Assembly (NCBI GenBank): GCA_937927975.1
Contig: CALEZT010000010.1
Coordinates: 62,001-126,000, forward strand
DNA from: an uncultured Phycisphaerales bacterium
GTDB taxonomy: Bacteria > Planctomycetota > Phycisphaerae > Sedimentisphaerales > Anaerobacaceae
Direction of reading: 5' to 3'
DNA: 64,000 nt
The translations under genes were made by a program, and so were the position numbers. The notes under the pieces were generated by a model. The model was not told the DNA's origin and made no database searches. It saw only the letters and a list, made by a program, of their open reading frames with translations. Below, one piece after another: positions 43,346 through 50,025 of this stretch. How positions within the stretch are numbered: position 1 is the first letter of the stretch; each line of letters begins with the position of its first letter.

Positions 43346-44508
43346 GCAGTCTGTCTCGCTTCGGCCAGAGAAAGGATCTGCTCTACGATCCGCTCGCCCA
43401 TAGCGCGGGTTCCCAGAACCGTACACCCCGGTTCGGCCAGATCCGCAGTGCGCCAGCCCTGCTGCCAGGCTCTGGCCAAAGCTCGTTCGATGAGGCAGGC
43501 CCCCTCGTCTAGCCCGAAGCTCTCCCGCAGGAGCATGGCCAGGGAAAGGATCTGCCCTGCGGGATTGGCGATGTCCCTACCGGCCAAATCGTGCGCGCAA
43601 CCATGGTTGGTTTGGTATACAGCTCCCCCGTCGGGTCGGAAATTCCCCGAGAAGGTGACTCCACGGGAACCTTGCAGGGCCCCGGCGATATCGACGAGGA
43701 TATCTCCGAGCAGATTGGGCGTCACCACCACATCGAATTGCGATGAATTCTGGATCAGCTCATAGGCAGCCAGATCCACGTTCATGAAGACCACCTGGAT
43801 ATCGTGGTCGCGGGCCGTCGCGGCGCCGACATCTCGCCAAAGAGCGCTGATTCCCGGGATGCCGCCGTCTTTGAGAATCACGTGCATCTTTCCCCGCCTG
43901 GCGGAAGCTGCCCTGGCAGCCACGGCAATCAGCCGACGAACCTCGGATTCGCTGTAACTGAACGAGTGTTCCACCACCCGTCCTTCAGAACTGGACCGTT
44001 CGCGCCATTGCCCCTGATACACCCCGCCGATGTTGTCTCGCACGAAGAGCATGTCCATGCTCTGAGTGTGCCTGTCGACAATTCGTCCCACGCGCGCGAG
44101 CTGGGGCCACGGCTGAATCGGAACGAACTTGCAGAACAAGTCGAACTGTCGGCGGAGGTCGTACACATATCGACCGCCGCCGGGCCCGCTGAGGATCGCG
44201 CCTTTGAGGTCAAAGATATCCTGGCAGAAGGCCGCCACAGACTCAGGAAAAGACCGTCCGAAGCAGGCCTCCGCATCCTCACCGACGAGTCCCCCGTGTC
44301 GAACATCGAATCGGATGCCGATGATCTGTTCGATCGTCTTGAGGACGGCCAATGCCGCGCTGACGACCTCTGGTCCAATACCCGTCCCATTGAGAACACC
44401 CACCACAGGAGAAGAGCCGGGGTTCTCAGTCGAAGAGTCCGTTCCATTGTTGCTCAGGAAATCCTTGAGCCTGCGAGCCTTCCAGCTTGGTCGTACGATA
44501 CTATCCAT
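43342..44508 (-). CDS. Isopropylmalate/isocitrate dehydrogenase-family enzyme
   Basis: This 388-residue protein starts at ATG 44508 with GGAACGAG upstream. The family oxidatively decarboxylates beta-hydroxy acids. Here the signature is VGVLNGTGIGPEVVSAAL at the N-terminus, FVRDNIGGVYQGQ, the catalytic Lys in VILKDGGIPG, metal ligands in NVDLAAYELI and NLLGDILVDIAGAL, and the cofactor loop NHGCAHDLAGRDIANPAGQI, which favours NAD. The substrate loop NLRPV of LeuB is replaced by KFVPIQPWPQL, so the substrate is probably not isopropylmalate or isocitrate. A position inside the synthetase cluster supports a specialised biosynthetic role. The 66-base gap to the SMP-30-like gene leaves cotranscription possible. 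Confidence 0.85.
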   Translation of the reverse strand: MDSIVRPSWKARRLKDFLSNNGTDSSTENPGSSPVVGVLNGTGIGPEVVSAALAVLKTIEQIIGIRFDVRHGGLVGEDAEACFGRSFPESVAAFCQDIFDLKGAILSGPGGGRYVYDLRRQFDLFCKFVPIQPWPQLARVGRIVDRHTQSMDMLFVRDNIGGVYQGQWRERSSSEGRVVEHSFSYSESEVRRLIAVAARAASARRGKMHVILKDGGIPGISALWRDVGAATARDHDIQVVFMNVDLAAYELIQNSSQFDVVVTPNLLGDILVDIAGALQGSRGVTFSGNFRPDGGAVYQTNHGCAHDLAGRDIANPAGQILSLAMLLRESFGLDEGACLIERALARAWQQGWRTADLAEPGCTVLGTRAMGERIVEQILSLAEARQTA

Positions 44509-44574
44509 CTCGTTCCGGCTCCAGTCACGATTGCAGCAAGAAACGCCTGCCGATTGGCGAAGGACAATCGGACG

Positions 44575-45450
44575 TCAGGGCAGATGGTATATCGCCAGTT
44601 TGTCCGCTGTCAGCTGCGGCACGAACAGGCGGCGGTTCGCCCTGTCCCATCCGATATCCGCGGGGGTCTTGAGCTCGGCGAGGGTCGTCACAGTTCGACG
44701 ATCTTTGGAAATGCGCACGACCTTGTTGCCGACGAAATCGGATACGATGAACGACCCGTCATCGAGCACTTCAATCCCATCCAGGTTGGCGAAATGCTCC
44801 GCCAGCCCGAACGGCTGGGGCGGCTGTTTGCCGGAGCGATCGATCTGGTACACCTCGTGCAGGTCCCATGACACGGCGTACATTCGCTCGCCGTCGAAGG
44901 TGATCCCGTTCACGCTTTCGAGCTCGGCCACCGTTTCGTGGCCGCCCTGTCCGCTGCCATCCACTCGGAGCACGCGACCGGCCTGGGTATCCGAGACGTA
45001 CACCTGCTTGCCGTCGGTGGCCATGTCGTTCAGGCGTTCGGCGCCGTCCACCGCCAGCGCGCTCACGGGACGTCCGCTGTCGAGCGAGAACACCAGAATT
45101 CGCGTGTTGTCCGCCACGTACAGACGCCCATCCAATATGCACATGCCCTTGGGACTATTGAGCACAAACTCAGGCGAACTGTCGATCCAGCGACGCGCAT
45201 CCATCGTTCCATCCGGACGCAAACGCGAGATGGAACCCTTGCCATTGTCGCTCCAATACGTCTCCGGCGTCGCTTCGATGTTGGACACATAGATGAACCC
45301 GGTCTGCGGGTCCACCAGGGCACACTCCGGCACATCGAAACCCTCCAGCACGGCCGCCGGAGTCAGCGGAGGCTGTACCTGCTGCCGCTCCGCACAGGAA
45401 ACGAACACACACGCGGCCATCAGTGCGGCCAGTATCCCATATTTTCTCAT
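44575..45450 (-). CDS. SMP-30/gluconolactonase-like propeller lipoprotein
   Basis: This 291-residue protein starts at ATG 45450 with GGGAGTGG upstream. MRKYGILAALMAACVFVSC is a lipoprotein signal with probable lipidation of the Cys after VFVS. The rest is a six-bladed propeller of the SMP-30/NHL type (GFIYVSNIEATPETYWSDNG, MCILDGRLYVADNTRILVF, LNDMATDGKQVYVSDTQAGR, GIEVLDDGSFIVSDFVGNKV). Members include lactonases, but many are simple binding propellers, and I see no decisive metal-site proof here. It follows the HzsA-related gene by 83 bases in the same direction with no terminator visible between, and precedes the biosynthetic genes. Confidence 0.78.
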   Translation of the reverse strand: MRKYGILAALMAACVFVSCAERQQVQPPLTPAAVLEGFDVPECALVDPQTGFIYVSNIEATPETYWSDNGKGSISRLRPDGTMDARRWIDSSPEFVLNSPKGMCILDGRLYVADNTRILVFSLDSGRPVSALAVDGAERLNDMATDGKQVYVSDTQAGRVLRVDGSGQGGHETVAELESVNGITFDGERMYAVSWDLHEVYQIDRSGKQPPQPFGLAEHFANLDGIEVLDDGSFIVSDFVGNKVVRISKDRRTVTTLAELKTPADIGWDRANRRLFVPQLTADKLAIYHLP

Positions 45451-45533
45451 TTTCCACTCCCTTGTCTCTGCGTCATTCGGTTCTGGTTTCACTCTCGGTC
45501 CCAGGCGAGAAGATCGCCGCCGCAATCCGCGAA

Positions 45534-48017
45534 CTACCTTAACGTCGGCTGGGCGACCTCCCCCCGCAACTGGGCCAGACCGCCCTCTTGCTCGTACACC
45601 CCGTAGAAGAGCGAGACAGAATCCAGCCAAAGCACGATGCGATGCATATCCTCATCGGACAACTCCACGCCATGATGCCCGTCGCGGAGCATCCGGTAGA
45701 GCCTCGAAGCGCGGGCTCCGAATTCGCCGGGCGTGGTGCGGTACCACTTTGGATCGTTCCAATCGCGCCCACCATAGTCGTAGAAGCCGTACTTCGGCGC
45801 CAGATTGATGTAGGAGGTGTAGTAGGTGGTCTGGCGATTCATCCCCCCGCTGCCTGGATGCGTGGCCAAACCGGCGTCGAGCGGCGGCGCCACATCGGCA
45901 TGCTGCCTGTGGCAATCGGCGCAGTTTCGGTCCAGGACCGGCTGAACGAGGCGCGGATAGCTGAACGGGGCCGTACCGTCCACTTCGGGCGCGATCCGCG
46001 ACGGCTCGCGACGCAGGGCCAGCGGCGCTCCGGCACGGGTCGTGGGCGGGGTCGAATACCGCGACTCGTGGCACCCCATGCACGAATGCTGCTCGCCCGG
46101 CATGAACTGGGTCGCCGACCGCATGGAGGTGATCGCCAAGCCGTCCGGGTCGATCGCCTGGAAGAACACCGGCACACGGGCCGGGATCGTGAAATGCGCG
46201 CTGCCGTCGGCCTCGACCGGAACCGTACCGAGAATCCAGCGGGCGATGTTGATGGAGTCGTTGCCTTGAGGGATTTGAATCCCCGTGTTGTGCGGGATTC
46301 GCTCGGACGCCACGGACAACGGCAACAACTGATAGATCCGCAGTGCGGCGGCCCTCGCCCCTGTCGGCCAGGGCGCCCGGCTGTCGTACACGTTGACCAC
46401 GCTCACTGTCGCCTCGGCCGGCTCGCCTTCGGCCACACGGACGGCGCGTTCGAGCACCACCGGGGGCGCCGGCTTGGCCCGCACAGGGATCGGGTTGTGC
46501 GATCCGATCGCGGGATCCCGGTAGAGCAGCTCGCGATTGCCGAAACTGTCGAGCAGGTACAAGCCGTAGCGGCCCTCCATGCCGCCGTCGGGATCGTACG
46601 AGGTGAGATAGAAATCCTCGCTCAGGGGCGTAGCCTGCCCATAGTACTGCGTCCGGGTCGGGGATTGCGTCTCGGGAAACGGAATCTCCGGGGTCAATCG
46701 GCGAACCGGTCCCATCCGGTCATCGTCAGGAACGCGCGGATCGAAGAGGACCAGCGAACCGAACGACTGGCCGTGATGCGGAGCGGCCACGGCCACATGG
46801 CGGTGCGAACCGGGGATCGTCCGGACATGGACCTGCATGTCGGCCCGCTGGTATCGGAAGGAATAGTTGCCGTACACGGCACGCGGGTCGGTTCCGTCGG
46901 GGCGTATGGTCCAGGGATGGTGGGCCACGCAGCCGTGGCGATCGACATAGTCCCACCGGGTGAACAGGATCGTGCCGTCGTGCGCCACGCTCGGGTGCCA
47001 CTCATTCGTGTCGTGATAGCTGAGGGTGCGGATATCGCTGCCGTCGGCGGCCATGTCGAACAGCGTGTAGGTCGGGCAGGTGCGTCCGCAGCGTAGATAG
47101 CCGCCACGACGTTCGCTGATGAACACGATCCGCCCGCTGGGCATCCAGATCGGATACATGTCGTTCCATGTCCCGTCGGTGAGCTGCTCAAGTCCCGTGC
47201 CGTCCAGGTTCACCCTGAAGACGTGGTAGCAATCCTCTCTGTCCCAGTACCCCTGCTGCGGATGGTTGGTGTGATGTCGATGCCGACCCGACCCTTTCCG
47301 CTCGACGTAGGCAAACAGGACCCGCTCACCGTCGAACGAAAGACTCGGGGACAGGAAGGCCCCGCCGTCCAGTCGCTGTCCCACAAGGCGTCCCCGCTCG
47401 ACCACCGAATCAACCAGCACGTCGCGCACTCGCGGCGTATCACCAAAAGGATCTTGGAGCACGCATAGCCCGCCCCCTGGATCGGCGTAGATGCCGAAGT
47501 ACTGATCCACCATGTGCTCGGAGAAGCCCCCGGTTGCACGATGCCGCTTGATGAACAGGACTTGATCGAAATTCAGCAGCGGGTTGGAAAAAGCGATGCG
47601 GCGCCGAATCGCAGCGATGTCCTTGAACAACTCCCGAAGGACCGCCTCATCCGTCGAGACCCCCCTCTTCACAGCCTCGACACGACCGCGCAGCCGTCCC
47701 AGGGATGCCGCTTCCGCGGTGAGATCCGGGGCATTCTCCATTCCCTGCAGGTGCGTCAGCAGCGCGTGCGTGCGACGCCAGACAACATCCACCGGCGTGC
47801 GGTCCGTCTCCAGAATCAGCGACTCGGGGCGAAACGCTTCACGCGACAACCTCATGTTGTCTGCGCGGGGACGGCCTTCAATCAACCGTCGAAGCTCCTC
47901 GAATTCGCCGGTTGGGGCCCCTGCGACATCGGCCGACCCGCTGCTTCGGGCGACCGCATGTACAGACAACATTCCGATCAGGCCCAGAGCGATTGATGAG
48001 ATCAAGACCCAACGCAT
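45534..48017 (-). CDS. HzsA-related dihaem propeller protein
   Basis: This 827-residue exported protein starts at ATG 48017 (MRWVLISSIALGLIGMLSVH, a signal peptide) with only a weak ribosome site. After a helical N-terminal region (LLTHLQGMENAPDLTAEA) comes a TolB-like propeller (LSFDGERVLFAYVERKGSGR, HVFRVNLDGTGLEQLTDGTW, MPSGRIVFISERRGG). The C-terminal cytochrome-like region has CxxCH sites at about residues 643 (SCMGCHESR) and 698 (NCADCHRQH), followed by LDSVSLFYG. The overall order resembles the alpha subunit of hydrazine synthase, which gave the family its name. Most members are in non-anammox planctomycetes, and their reaction is unknown. It has a strong promoter at 48175-48203 and heads a string of co-directional genes. 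Confidence 0.85.
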   Translation of the reverse strand: MRWVLISSIALGLIGMLSVHAVARSSGSADVAGAPTGEFEELRRLIEGRPRADNMRLSREAFRPESLILETDRTPVDVVWRRTHALLTHLQGMENAPDLTAEAASLGRLRGRVEAVKRGVSTDEAVLRELFKDIAAIRRRIAFSNPLLNFDQVLFIKRHRATGGFSEHMVDQYFGIYADPGGGLCVLQDPFGDTPRVRDVLVDSVVERGRLVGQRLDGGAFLSPSLSFDGERVLFAYVERKGSGRHRHHTNHPQQGYWDREDCYHVFRVNLDGTGLEQLTDGTWNDMYPIWMPSGRIVFISERRGGYLRCGRTCPTYTLFDMAADGSDIRTLSYHDTNEWHPSVAHDGTILFTRWDYVDRHGCVAHHPWTIRPDGTDPRAVYGNYSFRYQRADMQVHVRTIPGSHRHVAVAAPHHGQSFGSLVLFDPRVPDDDRMGPVRRLTPEIPFPETQSPTRTQYYGQATPLSEDFYLTSYDPDGGMEGRYGLYLLDSFGNRELLYRDPAIGSHNPIPVRAKPAPPVVLERAVRVAEGEPAEATVSVVNVYDSRAPWPTGARAAALRIYQLLPLSVASERIPHNTGIQIPQGNDSINIARWILGTVPVEADGSAHFTIPARVPVFFQAIDPDGLAITSMRSATQFMPGEQHSCMGCHESRYSTPPTTRAGAPLALRREPSRIAPEVDGTAPFSYPRLVQPVLDRNCADCHRQHADVAPPLDAGLATHPGSGGMNRQTTYYTSYINLAPKYGFYDYGGRDWNDPKWYRTTPGEFGARASRLYRMLRDGHHGVELSDEDMHRIVLWLDSVSLFYGVYEQEGGLAQLRGEVAQPTLR

Positions 48018-48174
48018 AGTGTGTTTCGTGCCCTTCCTGAATCCACACGCAGTCAATCGCCAGCCCGGAGGGGGCCCTACGGCACGACCAAGCACAGACA
48101 GGCATCCACCACGTGCCGATCGACATGTTGTGCGAGAACCGAAGCTAGACAACGGCATCATCTGCGACACCTGA

Positions 48175-48203
48175 ACTGTACTCCTGTGCGTCCGTGATGT
48201 CAA
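48175..48203 (-). promoter_or_regulatory. Strong promoter for the HzsA-like gene and possibly the biosynthetic genes
   Basis: A consensus TTGACA (48203-48198), a 17-base spacer and TACAGT (48180-48175) on the minus strand give a leader of about 150 bases before ATG 48017. Confidence 0.6.
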
Positions 48204-48270
48204 GTGTCTTGGATCGCAGGATACATGCCGACCTGTGGACCCATCGACCTCTTCGAAACGAGCTTGGGTC

Positions 48271-48299
48271 TTGAGCATTCGTTGGCCTTCTGCAATAAT
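48271..48299 (+). promoter_or_regulatory. Promoter for the sulfatase gene
   Basis: TTGAGC (48271-48276), a 17-base spacer and AATAAT (48294-48299) lie about 107 bases upstream of the sulfatase ATG. Confidence 0.45.
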
Positions 48300-48405
48300 G
48301 AGGTTCCGTCTCGCGTGGAAGTCAATAGCGGCGCTTCGTTCGCCCCCATCGCTGTGACGTAACTTGGCTTTCAATTCAGAACCCGATGATGAAGGACGAC
48401 AAGCC

Positions 48406-49863
48406 ATGAGCCAGCAGGAGAGACGCAGCGAAAGAACTCTCGGACGCAGGGATTTCCTGCATTCGACGATGTTTTCCGCAGGTGCATTGGCGGTGGCGGG
48501 CGTCTCGCCGCTGCTGGCCGCCCGAGCCGCAGGCAAACCGAACGTGCTCTTCGTGTTCGCCGACGAGTGGCGCGCGGACGACCTTGGATACGCCGGAAAC
48601 GACGATGTGCCGACGCCCCACTTGGACGCCATGGCACGGGAAAGCATCAACTGCACGTCGATGATCTCAGGCTGCCCAGTCTGCACTCCCTACCGGGCGA
48701 GCCTGCTGACTGGCCAATACTGGCTCACCCATGGGTTGTTCTACAACGACAGGCCGCTCGGGACGCGGGCGGTGTCCTTCGCCCAGGCCTTCAAGCAGGC
48801 CGGGTATGACACCGCCTATGTGGGCAAATGGCACGTAGACGGCCACGGGCGTTCCGCGTTCATCCCCCGCGAGCGGCGGCAGGGCTTCGACTACTGGAAG
48901 GCTCGGGAGTGTACGCACGACTACCACAACTCGATGTACTACGGCGACACGCCGCACCCGCTCCGCTGGGAGGGTTACGACGCCATCGCACAGACGAAGG
49001 ACGCCATCCGGTACATCCGCGAGCATGATCGCAAGAAGCCGTTTCTGTTCGTGCTTTCCTGGGGGCCGCCCCACACGCCGCATCACACGGCGCCCGAGGC
49101 CAACAAGCGGCGCATCGCGCCGGCGGAAACCCTCCAGGTTCGGCCGAACGTGCCGGAAGCCATGAGGGACAAGGCCCGCGCTGCGCTGGCCGGTTACTAC
49201 GCGCATATCACCGCCCTCGACGATTGCATCGGAGATCTCCGCCGAACCCTCAAGGAAACCGGAATCGAGGAGAACACCATCCTGGTCTTCACCACCGACC
49301 ACGGCTACATGATTCATTCTCACGGCGAGTTCCACAAACAGATGCCCTGGGAGGAGTCGATCCGGGTGCCGTTCCTGCTGCAATGGCCCGCGTTGCGAGG
49401 CGCCGCCGGTCACACGATCCGCATGCCCATCAATACCCCCGACCTCATGCCGACGCTGCTCGGACTTGCGGGGGTACCGATCCCTCAGACCGTGGAGGGA
49501 CGGGATCTTTCCGCGGTCTTCCGCGGGGAGCGGCAAGAGTGGGACGAAGCGGCTCTGATCCTGTGCGCGGCGCCCTTCCACCAGTGGAATTTCGCCCGCG
49601 GCGGCCGGGAGTATCGCGGCGTTCGCACTCGGCGGCACACCTACGTACGCGACCTGAAGGGGCCGTGGCTGCTCTACGACAACGAGGCGGACCCCTACCA
49701 GTTGAATAACCTCGTCAACAAGCCCGAGGCGGCCGAGTTGCAGGCGCGCCTGGAGACCGTCCTTGCCCGCAAACTCCACGAGACAGGCGACGAGTTCCGT
49801 CCGGCGCAGTACTACATGAATCAGTGGAACTACACCTGGGACGCCGGCGACGCACCAAGTTGA
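48406..49863 (+). CDS. Tat-exported sulfatase (formylglycine type)
   Basis: This 485-residue protein starts at ATG 48406 with GAAGGA upstream. The N-terminus has the twin-Arg motif GRRDFLHSTMFSAGALAV, so it is probably folded before export. The sulfatase fold follows: PNVLFVFADEWRADDLGYAG, the modification site PVCTPYRASLLTG with Cys93, YVGKWHVDG, FLFVLSWGPPHTPH and VFTTDHGYMIHSHGEFHK. Cys93 would need conversion to formylglycine. The motif is C-T-P-Y-R, with Tyr instead of the common Ser/Ala at the fourth position. Its sulfate-ester substrate is probably a sulfated sugar, judging by the rhamnosidase next door. No enzyme with the intact maturation cysteines is encoded in this window. Confidence 0.92.
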   Translation: MSQQERRSERTLGRRDFLHSTMFSAGALAVAGVSPLLAARAAGKPNVLFVFADEWRADDLGYAGNDDVPTPHLDAMARESINCTSMISGCPVCTPYRASLLTGQYWLTHGLFYNDRPLGTRAVSFAQAFKQAGYDTAYVGKWHVDGHGRSAFIPRERRQGFDYWKARECTHDYHNSMYYGDTPHPLRWEGYDAIAQTKDAIRYIREHDRKKPFLFVLSWGPPHTPHHTAPEANKRRIAPAETLQVRPNVPEAMRDKARAALAGYYAHITALDDCIGDLRRTLKETGIEENTILVFTTDHGYMIHSHGEFHKQMPWEESIRVPFLLQWPALRGAAGHTIRMPINTPDLMPTLLGLAGVPIPQTVEGRDLSAVFRGERQEWDEAALILCAAPFHQWNFARGGREYRGVRTRRHTYVRDLKGPWLLYDNEADPYQLNNLVNKPEAAELQARLETVLARKLHETGDEFRPAQYYMNQWNYTWDAGDAPS

Positions 49864-49944
49864 TTCTCTCTTTGTAGTGAAGGAATTGGCTGGATTCTGA
49901 GGAACCCGTTGGGTACCATCCCGCTGGGGATTCAGCCCGTCTGG

Positions 49945-49971
49945 TTGATCGCGTGGGCGGCTGGGTAGAAT
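49945..49971 (+). promoter_or_regulatory. Possible promoter for the rhamnosidase gene
   Basis: TTGATC (49945-49950) and TAGAAT (49966-49971) are separated by 15 bases, which is short. The rhamnosidase ATG is about 55 bases downstream. The gene could also be read through from the sulfatase. Confidence 0.35.
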
Positions 49972-50025
49972 CCCCTGCAAGAGAGCTCGTGCAGGTTGCA
50001 GGTACATTCACGATTGGGGTATCTC

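Larger units (their letters stand above)
48018..48405. other. Divergent promoter region between HzsA-like and sulfatase genes
   Basis: These 388 bases hold no gene. They hold two promoters pointing apart (48175-48203 on minus, 48271-48299 on plus), about 70 bases apart, so the two gene sets could share a regulator. I found no convincing operator palindrome. Confidence 0.5.
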
